NCBI GenBank assembly: GCA_021014325.1
Contig: CM037476.1
Location: 19,442,827 to 19,506,826, forward strand
Reading direction: 5' to 3'
From: Plazaster borealis
Lineage: Eukaryota; Echinodermata; Asteroidea; Forcipulatida; Labidiasteridae
DNA: 64,000 bases
This document shows, piece after piece, positions 25,407 through 37,967 of the stretch. The notes under the pieces were generated by a model. That model was not told the origin of the DNA, searched no databases, and saw nothing but the letters and a program-made list of their open reading frames with translations. Positions within the stretch are counted from its first letter, which is position 1. Every line of letters starts with the position of its first letter. The translations under genes and the position numbers were made by a program.

Positions 25407-26068
25407 CGACTGCGCAGGTCTCGCACACAATTGACAACGAGAAAACAACTTGAGCAAAAGAAAATTATTTCTAGGAAATCAAATCTTTCTTTTAAATTCT
25501 ATTAAACATAATTCTTGAAATAATATAAACATAACAATTTGTTATAAAAACAATTTCAATTTGTATCTACATTTTGTCACAATTAACATTGGAACAAAAT
25601 TAAAACTTGGAACAAGGATGCTTTTTTTTATTTAATAAAAACCAATTTGCCAATCACGCTCGAATCTGTGCGACCATAACATGATATACAGGCCTCAGTT
25701 GGGCACAATTCTTAATTGATTACCAAGTATAATGGAAACAGAGGTCAAGCTTTAATTTATAGTTTTCTTTGATGATTTATTAAATTTATTTTATTTTCAT
25801 ACTGATGGCTTAATTTTACTTTCCCAACAATATGATATGATTTTAATAGTGGCCTTAATCTACGTTTGAAACTGAAGTATTTGCAGGAAAAAAAAAACAA
25901 CAACCAAAAAACCCACCCAATCACCCCAACTAACAAACAAACAAACACCCCAACAACCCAACAAACAAAAAACAAACAAACAGAATCACGCACACGTGAA
26001 CCTCAACATGGTTGTGATCAACTTGGTCCCGAAAGTTTGAATACGCGCGAGACCTGCCCAGTCTATAG
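25407..26068. mobile_element. Family R monomer, diverged, with CAAA-rich insertion
   Basis: The ends CTGCGCAGGTCTCGC and GCGCGAGACCTGCCCAGTCTAT are inverse. Internal blocks such as CTTGGAACAAGGATGC and CTTTCCCAACAATATGATATGATTTTAATAG follow the family order. At about 25888-25985 a low-complexity (CAAA/CCAAC)n tract has been added. Confidence 0.7.
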
Positions 26069-26403
26069 AGCGATGTTTCTCGAAAAACGTGTCCACCTTG
26101 TTTTCATTGCAAATCAATTGTTCTCGGTTGGTTTGTTTGTGTGTTGCGGTGGGGTTTTTTGTGTGTGTGTTTTTATGCATGAATAATTGTATAGAACACT
26201 GAAGGGATTATATTGAATTTACTTTTTCAAAAAGGAAATGACAATTCACCGTCGTAGTCCTAAGAGTCATGACTGACCCATCGTGACCCTTTTGATGATG
26301 GAGTTCCACCTCGGCCTGTCCAAGGCTGACCGGTAGGCTGAGGTCCGAGACATTCCTGCCAGCTTCATTCAATATCCCCATTGGTCCAGCAAACACCCTT
26401 AAA

Positions 26404-27035
26404 AGTAATGGGTCAGAAGTGACCCTGAAGGGTACGGGATGTGTGGACCGTGTCCATTTCGAGGTCAGCGCAACCCGTTTTGGGGGCCACTACAAACAAC
26501 CTCCCCCTCAAAGAAACAACAAAAAACCAAACAAACCCAAAACCCCCACAAAAACAACAACAACAACAACAAAAAAAACAAAAAAAACCAAACCAAACCA
26601 AACAAACAACCACAACAACCTTTTCAATAGCGTGTTTCTGTCTACGATTCAAGGTTGATCCAGAAATGGGTCAGGTCGACCCGGAAATGGGTATGGCTTT
26701 ATACGAACCGTGGGTCAGTTCTGAACAGAGAGATTTTAGAGTGTGGTGTTCCACAAGGTCCTATTATAGGTCTGATTGGTTTGCAGATACACTCTGTAGT
26801 GTAGCAAAGGGTAATTTTGAAAAAGAATCAGAACTAAAATCCCATTTTATTTTATTTGTTTAATTGTTTATTTTTGTTTATTTATTTATTTATGTATTAT
26901 ATTTATTTATTTATTTATTTATTTATTTTTTATTGGGGGGGGGGGCAGCCTGATGACTGGAAAGTGGTTCAAGGCCCCTGGGACCCGGAATTCGGGTCAA
27001 TTTTGAACGGGGAGGTTTTAGAGTGTACGGTACTT
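26404..27035. mobile_element. GGGTCAGAA/ACCC element fragments with (CAA)n and (TTTA)n tracts
   Basis: TIR-like segments (GGGTCAGAAGTGACCC near 26409, GGTCAGTTCTGAAC and TTTTAGAGTGTGG near 26715-26740, GGGTCAATTTTGAACGGGGAGGTTTTAGAGTGT near 26994) match the ends of the 44.09-44.51 kb element. The middle is (CAA/CCAAA)n at 26545-26612. A (TTTA)n run with poly-G lies at 26870-26945. Confidence 0.6.
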
Positions 27036-27437
27036 GAGCAATCCTGTGAAATGGAAATCGCTCAAAAAGCACGAAATCGGCCGCTATGCATGACTGAACA
27101 CATACAGCCAGAATTAAAGCGTTTCATTTTTCTAAGACCTTCAGAAACTAATCATCGCCCAAAAGGTTAACTGTCTGCAGGATCGAAAAAATGCGAGCTT
27201 TGTTTAAAAAAAACAAAAAAACAACAACAACTTCAAACTCAACTCTGGGTACTCCAGCTAAATCAATACGTCTATATCTCGAAATCAAAAGTCGTCCAAG
27301 AATCGGAAGTGCGGCACTTCTCATGTTTTCCATCCATTGATTCTTTCAAGATTACTTCTTTTGTTAATCCGATTGAGTGAACAAGTACAAGGGCAAGATA
27401 GATTCCATCACAGAATGACTATATATTTTTGTTTGTT

Positions 27438-27816
27438 TAAAGGGATTGTATACGTTTGGTAATTGGAACCGACTGTTTGTTTCAATCCTATATAGTTGTA
27501 GATATATACCATAAAACTAACCTGTGAACATTTCATTTCAAAAGGTGGTAGCGTTTTTAAGATATTGCAGAAAATCTGGAGCGGTTTGTCCACGCAGGAC
27601 ATGCAATCTGAGAAACTTTACTGCAGTAACGCTTCTCAGGTTCAAATTGTTGGGGATAAAAAGTGATATCTTTTTCCATATAAACCGCAGTACTTCGAAG
27701 TGAAACGTTTCTCAAAATGCATTATACTATCCAAAACTGCTGTAGGCCTACTTCTTACCAAGTAAGTTTTTATTGCCATTAATTTTCAGAGTCATTACCA
27801 AACGGGCCCTTTAACC
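27438..27816 (-). mobile_element. MITE family A copy
   Basis: TTTAAAGGGATTGTATACGTTTGG opens the copy; an inverse AATGACTCTGAAAATTAATGG-type end closes it. The central palindrome ACTTTACTGCAGTAACGCTTC is present. Confidence 0.9.
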
Positions 27817-28226
27817 GTCAAATAAAATTTGATACAGCGATTCACATTGATGGAATTATGAAAAATTAAAAATAATGACAATTTATATAGCGTCCATCCA
27901 TTAAACATGCTGCTGGGCGCTTAATAATTTAAAACCAGAAGCTTTGCCGTGCTGTTTTCAACAAAATATTGATGTCCTTCTTTAAACATGATCGGCTTAA
28001 CTTTTCTAATAACTTTCATATCTTTAAATTTTTGTATAGTAATTTGAGAATGAACAATTGTTCTCTTCAAACTAAAATAGATGAAATATATACATAATTA
28101 TACAAAAATGTTGTGTTAATATTAACTATACGTTTTGTAAGTCCTTCACTCTAATGGTGTTTAACTCCAAACGTTACACTCGTTTAACTCCAACGTTATA
28201 ATCTTAAAACTTTTCTTGTCTTTTAA

Positions 28227-28725
28227 AGGGTCTGTTTACGTTTGGTAACTACTCATACAATACGTGGCAAAAAAACCTTTACTTGGTAAGAAGTACAGCA
28301 GCTTCTGATAGTATAAAGCATTTTGAGAAACATTTCACTTTGAAGTAATGTGGTTATGGAAAAAGATATCAGTTTTTATCCAAATAAATTTGAATCTGAG
28401 AAGCGTTTCTGTCAGAAACGTTTTTCAGATTGTGTATTCCAATTTCAGATTATTCTTCATGCGTGGACATAACCGCTCCAGATTTTCGGCAACATCTCAA
28501 AACAAAGCTACCAGGAGGTTTTACAGTCACGTGATGTTATGACGTGACTATGTGTTTGAGACGCCATATTGCCGGTCAATGAACAGTGGCAAGATCCTAA
28601 CCCTGACCGGCAAGATGGCTGCCGTTGCGGTAGGCGGGGCTATAGTGACGTCAGCTGTAAAACCTCAATATAGGATTGAATCAAACAGTGGGTTCAAATT
28701 ACCAAACGAATAACAATCCTTTTAA
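28227..28725 (+). mobile_element. MITE family A carrying a nested 150-bp fold-back element
   Basis: The A-family sequence runs from AAAGGGTCTGTTTACGTTTGG to AAAACAAAGCTACCAG. It is broken at about 28511-28665 by a unit ending GGAGGTTTTACAG / CTGTAAAACCTC, with inner CACGTGATG / CATCTTGCCGGTCA-like dyads. It then resumes with ATATAGGATTGAATC and the right end. Confidence 0.8.
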
Positions 28726-30350
28726 GGTTTTTAAACGTTTTTTAACATCAACTGATGACATGACTATGTTTTTATTATCAGTGACTTCTTTCAGATTAAT
28801 GACACTACTGATTTATGAGCTAAACATTTATTTTAGCGTTAAGTGTTCAAGACCTCCCCCCCCCCCGAGGCAGTCCGCAGATGTTTTTCAAGACAAAACA
28901 GTAGGCCTATAAAAGTTGTAATTATCGGCGAGGAAAACATGATTAGGTTCTGAAAGCTCTGATGATTCAGTGTCATCCAGAGAAACAATTTCCTTACGTT
29001 GAGGAAGTATCATTCGCCCCAATCGAATTAGGCCCAATTTGTGAATGTGCATAAAAATCACTAATTATAATTGTTGTTTTAGACCTAGGCCCGCGAGAGT
29101 GGGGTTGCTGTGGGCAGCAGCACCCCAAACTTGTTGGATTGGGGTGCTGGAATAAACCATAGCACCCCCTACTTTTAGTAAACATGTTTCATAAATTCAC
29201 CCTTACATGAACGGAAAACTTGGAAAAGGTAAACAAAATACGTGTAGCATGTCATATTTTTGAATTAAAAAAAGTTATATTATAGTGGCTTTGATTCACG
29301 TCAGAGTATCTAGGACCCAAAAGCTTCCAGGACCCTTAAATGGGCCCCGGACTCCACGCCTTAATGGCCTCGCACTCCGAGCTTGTCTTTGAAAACCCCC
29401 AGCACCGCCTTGCAAAAAAATGTGACCCGCGGGCCTGATTAGACCCCCGTGCATTGTTAGTCGGCGCTCTGCTGCTGAGGTAAAACAACGGAAATGCGCA
29501 CAACTCTCAGCTAATCATAGGTCTTCATTGAGCTCAGTGAGGGTGCTGTTTGGGCCTGTGACGTCATATGCAAGGAGTTTATACCTAACATTGAAATTAG
29601 TGAAAATTGATCATAATTCTTTGTTTATACGATGTTTTATTGAAATAGGAACTATATATAACTTACTCTATCAAAAACTAACGCTGCATCTTCCCTTGAA
29701 AATAATAAAATGTGTTATGAAAAAAGAATTTGTTTGAGAGATTTTAAAGGTTTATACCATCGTCAGTTATACAAACAGAATTTTGTATTAATTTAAAAAA
29801 ACAATTAATAATGGGTCTTTATGAGTTACCGACGTGCTGAACCACGGATGTTTACATAAGATAATTGTTTGCATAGGAGACGTGACTGATTACTATTTTG
29901 TATATGATTGGAGTTACAAACAATTTGCCATACCGTAAAATTGCTCTCACATAATATGAATTTCTAACTTACTTTAAAAATAAAATAATAATCCTTGTTT
30001 GCACGCACGCGCTCCCTGGGGAGTTAATTTGCGTAATTGAGCTCCGGTCGACGACATCCGAAGGTGCTTTTTGTAATAGTTAAACAATATTTTGAGATTT
30101 ACAAAGGGAAGATAAAGGGATTTATGTTTTTTTTTTCTTCAAACATCTGACGTCAATCTCCACCGTTAGGCAAGAAGTCTTACTGAACAAAATACACAGA
30201 CTTCACCGACCATGCGGATTACCGTCTGTTCATCTATAATATGGTGGGCGTCTAACTCGGTGCATGAATGTCGCCATAAAACAATGCATATTTCATATTT
30301 ACAGAATCGTTAAAGGGACATTGAGACAGAGGGAGAGAGAGACAAACAAT
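28726..30350. other. No gene seen
   Basis: Unique-looking AT-rich DNA with a C-run near 28856 and a GGGGTGCTG-rich patch near 29.1 kb. Frames are short. CpG-bearing TGACGTCA-like motifs near 29.56 kb are isolated. I see no splice-framed exon. Confidence 0.45.
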
Positions 30351-30740
30351 TAAAGGGACACGTTGCCTTGGATCGGGCGAGTTGGTCTATAAAAAGCATT
30401 TGTAACCGTTTGTTATAAAATGCATATATGGTTAGAAATACGTTATACAAGTAGAATACAATGATCCACACAAATATGCCTCGGAATTGCGTGGTTTTCC
30501 TTTTACATCGTGAACAAACACGGTCGGCCATTTTGTGGAGTCAAATTTTTGACTTCACAAAATGGCCGACCGTGTTAGTTCGCAAAGTATAAGGAAAACC
30601 ACGCAATTCCGAGGCATATTTGTGCGGATCATTGTATTCTACTTTTACAACGTCTTTCTAACCATATGCATTTTATAACAAACGGTTACGAACGCTTTTT
30701 TTAGACCAACTCGTCCAATCCAAGGCAACGTGTCCCTTAA
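30351..30740. mobile_element. Fold-back MITE family F, 390 bp, near-perfect arms
   Basis: The outer ends TTAAAGGGACACGTTGCCTTGGAT and ATCCAAGGCAACGTGTCCCTTAA are inverse. The arms stay complementary almost to the centre at about 30546 (GGCCGACCGTGTT, CCACGCAATTCCGAGGCATATTTGTG, CAATGATCC). Nothing but the hairpin is encoded. The transcript of either strand would fold into a dsRNA stem of about 190 bp. Confidence 0.92.
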
Positions 30741-32533
30741 AGTCATATTTATGAGTTACGGTACATCTCGTAATATTACTTAGTACCAGTGGCGTAACTA
30801 TACGTGCCCCCTCCCCAATTGATGTCCGTGCCCCCCCGGACCCCCTCCCATTTAAAATCTAGACTTTTGTGATTGGAAATTTCCAGAGTAAAATTTTACA
30901 TGTTTATTCGCTTTGATGAGATAATTTCGATATTTTTAAAACTCTTTTTCCATTTACATGCAGAAAATTAAATTTTGTTTACACTCACGCCAAACTATCC
31001 TAGAAAAAAATAGTAAGTCGCATGAAAAAAGGCGATGAAAGGGGCTTGTTCAGGCCAGTAAACGGGAATTTTGTTTAATATAAATTTTGTTTGTGGGGGG
31101 GGGGGGGGCGAATATGAAAGAAAATGTACATCGGCGCGTTAGCGCCGCCCGTCAACGCAAAAGGAGTTGAAGGAGGATGTGCCCCCCTCAGAAGTTCGAT
31201 ATTTTTGGGAAAATAATGCCAAATTCAAGCCATTTGGTGTACCATTTTTGCGCTATGATATTGGTTATTATATCTGAAAACAACTCAATCACAACTTTGT
31301 ATCCATATTATTTCTGCATATTTAATGCTCAGACGGTGTATGCCACCCATTGCGTCCTTTATTTACATATTTTTGATGTTTTAAATGTCATAATTTAACG
31401 ATAATAAACAGACTGAACAAACTTTTTGCTTACTCTCTAAATTCCCAAGACTGAAAATTCAGTCTAATAGAGTGGATTTCCAATCTAACATCCACCGAAA
31501 GCAGTGACAAATCTATTAGACTGAAAATCAATCGAGCAGAAGACTGATTATTTCAATCTTTATTTGGGATTGAAACTTAGTCTAAAAGGAGTGAAATACA
31601 CTCAATCTAATAGACTGGACATTTTTCACTCTAAAACAAGACTGATACACAAATTTCCAGTCGTAGGTTAGACTGAATTGTTTTCAATCTAACCACTGAT
31701 TGGCTTTCAGTCGCTTAGGATTGAAATAATTTGTCACTGAGCTCAGTAGGGAATAGACTGAAATCCCAGATTGAAATTTCATTTTCAATCTGTCGCTGAT
31801 TGAAAATTAAGCATACACAAAACAACATCAAAATATACAATTTTCTGACAAATGCTTTTTTATTTGAACAAAGGGTTTAAAAAAAAAATTCAATCCAAAT
31901 AGAATTGTACAGTGAACTGTTGTTTAAAACAGTATTCATATCTAAACAGAGCTTGAGAGTACTGGTAGTAGGTTATTAATTATAATAAGGACAAGTAATG
32001 TTAACGACTGAAAAAAGGCTGCATTTAGGAGACATTTTCAATGACCTTTGTACAAATGTTGTTGACCCTTAACATTATTCTGAGTTCACCATACCCCACG
32101 CAACTCCAGAATTGTTGATTTCTCATCCTGGATAGTAATTTAAGATATTTCACACACACACAACAAATCAATTGTTTAGAAATAAAAGAAGCAACAATCA
32201 ATGAGACAGTTAAATGCTTCCTGAAGTACACCGTCACCTGAATTTGAAATGTAACAACCATGTAATTGCTGGAATTATTCACAGAAGGTGCATGATTTGA
32301 TATTGAGATTTGAAATAACTTCAGAAATTCAATCTTTTTAGTAAAAAGAATTACAAAATTTAGAATTAAATAGCTCACAAGCTTACAACGTTAATGACAA
32401 TTTTAAGAAGTGATGTGAAAACTAGCAGTTTGGATGGGTAAGATATCTTATTTGAAGAAAACTGACACAAAGCTTGTCCGATTTAGTTCTTACAGTTAGT
32501 TTTCACCTGAGAGTCCTACAGAATATGTAGTTA

Positions 32534-32690
32534 TGGGGTTTTCTTTGGACACCCTGTATCAACAGGTACTGGAAGGTACTCATTCGGTCCAATTTCTATG
32601 ACTACAGCCCGAAAACCTCTCCACTTGGTGATGAAATTGACGTGTGCACTCTTGTACATCAGTCCAAACTCCAAGCTGACCTTTTGGACA
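32534..32690 (-). CDS. Candidate terminal exon inside the 31.4-34.2 kb element
   Basis: A frame of about 49 codons opens after a pyrimidine/TTG-rich AG. It starts VSLEFGLMYK, contains FITKWRGFRAVVIEIGPNEY and ends in a TAA stop. The family is not recognised. Composition is protein-like (mixed hydrophobic and charged residues) and the neighbouring DNA is AT-rich, which is why I list it. It could equally be chance or a decayed exon. Confidence 0.3.
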
Positions 32691-33029
32691 ACAAAATAAT
32701 AATAATAATAATAATAAAATCGTAAGCCACTTTGCAACTTTTAATTAAATAAAAAAGATTGAAGGATTCAGAATATTTATTATTCATCCAGAAAATAAAA
32801 TTATGAAAGAGATTCTACTTTCACAGGAATGCACTAATCACACTGTCTGATTTCATATGAAGAGACTAAACAAGATTAACAAGAAAGTCACGAATGGCCC
32901 GAGCCGATGGCCTTTGGCTGGGGCCATTATCCCCAACCAAACCATTATTATGAAGATTTTGCGGGCACTGTTGCTTTATACCACGCGAACTATTTTCCAA
33001 AAGTGATGGATAAGGACGGTACTTACATG

Positions 33030-33125
33030 ACCTTGCAACCGTTCCATGGTGTATCTTGTGTTGAGGGGGTATGTCTGGATGATCAGTTTTGCTAGATCTT
33101 TCTTCAGCATTGAAGTTGGCCATCT
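33030..33125 (-). CDS. Candidate internal exon inside the 31.4-34.2 kb element
   Basis: It is bounded on the minus strand by TTTGTCTCAG and CAT-GTAAGTACC, a consensus donor. Two frames are open across it: one starts ATG at 33123 (MANFNAEERS), the other reads WPTSMLKKDLAKLIIQTYP. I cannot choose between them, and neither resembles a family I know. The plus strand is also open here. Confidence 0.28.
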
Positions 33126-33736
33126 ATCTGAGACAAACGTTGGGCATAATAAACATCAATCAAAATGGCAAAGTTGATTTCAAATCCAAACCTTTATGCT
33201 GTATATTATTATACGACATTTTACCTCTTGTTGACAGTATTGAATGCGCTTGACAGCTGCTGCGTAATCTCACTGTGAACTTTTAACAATGTATTACATT
33301 GTAATACATGTACATTGTTACTTGTTCACAGTGACATGACCTGATGATGTGCCCACTACATCCCACGCATAATGTGTACATGTACATGATGTACTTTGTC
33401 GGACCGAACTCCACATTTCTAGTCGGAAATTATGACACAAAATGTTTGGAAAACTAAGGTAAAAATGGACATACTTATTGTTAAAAGTGTCTATACAATA
33501 TGACTAAGTTTCTCATGGGTCTTTTGTCTACCCTGGTCCTGATGTTTGTCTGACTACGGAGGGTCGAAAATGGTCAAATGTGGGGGACAACATTGCTGTG
33601 CCCGGTCACATAAGGCGGAAGGCGAACAGTGGCTACACTACAGCCACATTCATTCACGGGTCTCTGCCCCTAGAGGTAGTCCGAGTAACTTGACCCCACA
33701 AAGTGCAAGATTTACAATATCCAAATCAGTACTTAC

Positions 33737-33895
33737 TTTCCAAAACACCAGTGGTACCCTCGTCAAACTTTAAAAGTTCCAGACGCTCCACGGAGGCAGA
33801 GCCATGACGGTCGTCTCCCCAAGATCTTCCACCGCTCGTTCAGAATTCCGCTGAAGAAGGGCGCGACGAGCTAAATAAAATGGCGGCCGTCTCGG
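33737..33895 (-). promoter_or_regulatory. CpG-rich putative promoter and first exon within the 31.4-34.2 kb element
   Basis: The stretch is GC- and CpG-rich in an AT-rich neighbourhood. It contains AAAATGGCGGCC, a YY1-type promoter motif, and on the minus strand ends with a consensus GTAAGT donor at 33736. A short ATG frame (12 codons) precedes a longer frame without ATG. It looks like the transcription start of a spliced minus-strand gene. Confidence 0.35.
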
Positions 33896-34225
33896 TTTTG
33901 GCATGGGCCGGGCGCGCGGCGAAGTGGAAATCTCAGTCACGTGATAACTGATTTGATATTTCATTGGTTCGTTTTTTCAATCGATTTCGTTAAGGCAGCT
34001 TTTTGATTGGTTCAAGTTTCAAACGTATTATAGATTGAACAGAATTGTCAATCCTTTTCACGATTGACACGTAGATTCTGCGCAAGACGCCAATCTCAAT
34101 AGTTTTCAATCTAAATTCAATTTATTAGATTAAAAAAAAACTCAATCGCTTCAAAGATTGAAATTTTCAATCTTAGGAATTTAGAGAGTAGTGTGTTATT
34201 TATTAGTTGCACAATCACGATGCAG

Positions 34226-34420
34226 ACTTTTTTTTATTCCTAATCTGAAAGCACACAAATTTGTACAACAAGGGTGTTTTTTCTTTCATCATTTTCTTGC
34301 AACTTCGATGACCAATTGAGCCCAAATTTTCACAGGCTTGTTATTTTATGCATATGTTGGGATACACCCAAGTGAGAACACTGGTCTTTGACAATTTCCA
34401 AACGTGTACGATGCCTCTAA
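34226..34420 (-). mobile_element. MITE family B, half copy
   Basis: From CCTAATCTGAAAGCACACAAATTTGTACAACAAGGG through CCAATTGAGCCCAAATTTTCACAGG to ACCAGTG-type sequence in reverse and CCAAACGTGTACGATGCC. The other half is missing. Confidence 0.85.
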
Positions 34421-36150
34421 GTAAAATAAGAAAACTGGTTGGCACAAGTCTGCCCTTTTTAATAACATATTTTGTTTTAATGAAGGATTTGTAAACTTTT
34501 GTTGTTTTGGATAGCACAGTTGATTTTATCGGTAGTGTGGTTAATTTGTTAGCAATACTATTTTGTACCCGAAGGTTTGCATGCAAAACACGCATCTGTA
34601 GCTAGCGTCGCAAAAGAAGGGTGTATGGACTGTGATTGTCTTGTTACGGTCGGTCTTGCTTCCAACCCTTTGTAACCAAAGCGAGGCTGAAAAGACTAAG
34701 CAGTCTGGTCCCTTTATATGAAATGAGAGTAAAGAAAGAGCATGAAATAGGATATCCGACAAAGAATGCCAGACCTCAGCCTATTTTTGACATTGCTGCA
34801 AACTACGGCAATCTGTTTTTGCTTTGCATTTATGGCTTTCCATATTTTTCCCCCCTCGGTTGGCAAAAACTCGGGCTGTGACGTTTCAAAAGAAAGGTCT
34901 ATATTGAGAGAGCTGCGACAACTTGCGATTAGAAGCCATTTTGTGTCCAAAAAACGCATTGTCAAATACAGGGTGCCAGACATGCCCATTGGGTTGTGCT
35001 GCATTTGGACCAAAAATGGCGTCCAGCAACCACATGACCGAAAAAAACACCAAGTCCCTCTATGTCGCAACTCTCTCAATACACAGCTCTGCTGAAAGGC
35101 ATGCATGGATATTATTATACTCTACGTTTATCTCACCCAATTAGCCCATCCCATGAAATATGCCTATTATGCACACATTCGTACAGACATGTAGCTTGGC
35201 AAACGCCATAGAGTTGTGCACAAGGCAGACGCAAAAACGCGTATGCATCACGCCACCATTACAAAAAGGTGTGATGTTCCCTCATGTTGCCAAGCCATAA
35301 TGTTAGTGCGCACGCGCGATGTGCAATTTACAAACTTTATGGGTAACGTCTCTTAGAAATTGTTCTTGACAATAATATGTTCTTCTTCTGCGGTCTAATT
35401 CATATAGTATAAAGCAGAAACATGCATACCAAAACAAGACAATACCTAAATAAATAGTGAATTTTATGACAACATTTATTTCAAATCACCCAACAATAAT
35501 GCATCACTGTGTACACGATAGCCACAGATCGGTCAGTTTGCCTGGTTTGATGATTTTGTTAATTTTTTTTCAATAAATATTTTCCATTGTTTGACTGTTT
35601 GGTTTATTTATTCATATTTTCATTTACCATTGTTTAATTTTGATTGGTTTGTTTACTTTTTATGTTGTCTGTTTTCTATGGCTTATTTCATTATGTATTG
35701 TTCTTTTCATTGTTATAATTTTAAAAAGTGTGGTAATTTTACAATTTATAATAGCTTTATATCTTTATCTTGCATAGTCTCATAAAATATTAAAATAATT
35801 TTCACGTTGCAGTTAGAATGCTTCCACACAAGCTTTTAGCTTTTCCAGCAATTCTTCAGGCCTGTAAATTGTATTTATTTTCCCCCTTAACGCATTTTTG
35901 CTTATAATAATGCTTTTTGTTTTCAATTGTTATTGTATACAGCTTGTCTGTAGAAATCATCTCATAAAATTAAATAAATAAATAAATAGTCTTAAATAAT
36001 ATTCTAATGGCAAGAATACGCGTTTTTGGCGCCCCAAAAGTGTTTCAAATTCTGAGAATCCAGGTTCGCGCAAATTATTTTTCCACGACATTATGAATAA
36101 ATTGTCCCACAGTGTCACGAATTGTTTAGGCTAGTAAGTTATTTTTAGTA
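34421..36150. other. No gene seen; AT-rich unique sequence
   Basis: A repeat fragment at about 34640-34720 (GTAACCAAAGCGAGGCTGAAAAGAC) is shared with 37.12-37.16 kb. Several frames of 60-130 codons overlap on both strands at 34.7-35.1 kb, but none has a recognisable domain. The remaining 35.3-36.1 kb is more than two-thirds A+T. Confidence 0.45.
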
Positions 36151-36267
36151 TTATTATTACATGGAATGGCCTGATTGGCCCGAAATGCCAACGCATGCTT
36201 GCGACCAGGATAGAGAACCTCTCAGAAATGTGCATCGGACGGTACGGTATGAGTCAATACAATACAT

Positions 36268-36410
36268 TTTTTTTTTTGGGGGGGGGGGTCTTGTCTGTTT
36301 TGTTCTGTTGTTGTTGTTATTGTTGGTTTTTGTTCGGGTGTTTGATTGTTTGTTGTTTTGTTTGTTTGTTTGTTTTTGTTGTTGTTGTTGTTTGGTGGGG
36401 TTTTGGGGGG
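36268..36410. repeat. Poly-T, poly-G and (TTG)n low-complexity tract
   Basis: T-run, G-run, then TTGTTGTTGTTATTG and GTTTGTTTGTTTG tracts. The overlapping open frames simply translate this tract. Confidence 0.9.
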
Positions 36411-37967
36411 TTAGGGTGGCTGGCGCACATTTTGGAGCACATTTTTGGAGCACTTTTTTTCATCTTTTCCTCTAAGATTATCTCTTCAAACTTTGGGTTG
36501 GTCGCATTTTTTTACTCGGTCGGGTTGCGCCAAACATACAAGGCTGTTTCTGAAGGGATGGTTTCGCATAAAAACATCTGAAATCTTAATACACTTAGTA
36601 AATAACAGAAAATAGCATACGTCAACGCCTACGTTGAGATAAAACAAATTTTTAAGAAAACTAAATCTTTTCAGTCAGTCTACGAAAACAGAGCAAGACT
36701 TAAATTGAATGAAGAAAAACGAATTGTAAGCCAGACGGGTAAAATGGAACTGCATGTACAAGTACCAGAACAAAGTAAAAATCGAAAAGAATTAGAAATT
36801 AGCAAGAGGAACCAGGAAGTGGTCAATCGCTGTCTCGCCTTGTGAGACCCTGTAGATTATTGTCATGTATTTAAATTTAACAATCTTATGCCAGCACTAT
36901 AATGGAGCAATTAGATTAATATTGGTTGAACCCCCGCATGCATGACTCGATGAAATTTGTCAAATTGTGCTTCCAACAGTGAATAGAAATATTTTTAAAT
37001 TGCAGCAATTGACGAGCCATATTTCCGGAACACAACACTACGTGATGCCATATACCGATTCAACTAATACCCTTTAGACCTTCATCATGGTGCGGCCATC
37101 TTGATTTTCTCCCATTCAAATCAATGTAACCAAACCGAGGCTGGAAGCGCAAATAGTCTGGTTCCTTTTTCTACAATAGCATCCATTACTGTTAATAGAT
37201 ACAAGGAACATGACCAAGATGGTGGTAGCATGGTAAAGGTCTATTTGAATCTTTAAGGACACTGAAAGAGTTCCATAGGTTTCTTTTAGCCATCCTATGA
37301 ACAACAACAACAACAACAACAACCAAGTTATACAGGAATGACATACGTATCCTAGATAGGACATATAATTGTCCTATAAGAATCTTATAGGAGTTCTAAG
37401 AATTCCTATAAGAATCTTACAGGAATTCTTACGGCCCTTTACATATCTTAGGATTTATATCGGATTCCTATAAAAAAAATTGTACGGGGGTTGAATTAAT
37501 AGGCCCACTGTTAGCCAATGTTCCAACATCAGCTGAATTTGTTATTGCTGTATTATTTGCTTTTATTACATAATTCACATCACACACAAAAAGAAGAAAT
37601 ATTGAAGTTATTCTCAAGAACCAAACTCGATTTTCAAATTATTTACTTTCACTTTATTGATTCGATTACTACGTTCAGGAATAAAGAACATGATCTATTT
37701 TTGACCTGCACCGACCAAGAGAAATGAAACCCAGTTCAAACTAATTGTATTTAAACCAATTACAACTTGACTCATTACCAGTGATGTCTGTTACGACGCA
37801 CCATAAAGTCCAAAGTGGACATTTTTGAACAATTATGTTTGTCCCATTATGTCCTACAAAACCATTATGTCGGACCCACTATGTCCTACAAAATGTCCGC
37901 TCGTTATGTCCATACCAACCATTATCCAATTGCGTATAACGAACCGTTATGTTACGCACACAATAGG

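Larger units (their letters stand above)
31430..34194. mobile_element. 2.77-kb TIR element with ATTGAAA/TTTCAAT subterminal repeats
   Basis: TACTCTCTAAATTCC at 31430 and GGAATTTAGAGAGTA at 34194 are exact inverses, followed by AAGAYTGAAAATT on both sides. Within about 370 bp of the left end and 160 bp of the right end, many ACTGAAA, ATTGAAA and TTTCAATCT motifs occur in both directions, as expected of transposase-binding subterminal repeats. The interior holds candidate minus-strand exons (32534-32690, 33030-33125, 33737-33890). I recognise no transposase. Target-site duplication was not found. Confidence 0.75.

Noticed and set aside
24942..25457. 171-codon minus-strand frame
   Set aside because: About a third of it is translated MITE sequence and there is no domain. 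It is a chance open frame.
32907..33095. Plus-strand 62-codon frame inside the 31.4-34.2 kb element
   Set aside because: It is antisense to the candidate minus-strand exon with the consensus donor and has no splice support. It cannot be excluded but is the weaker reading.
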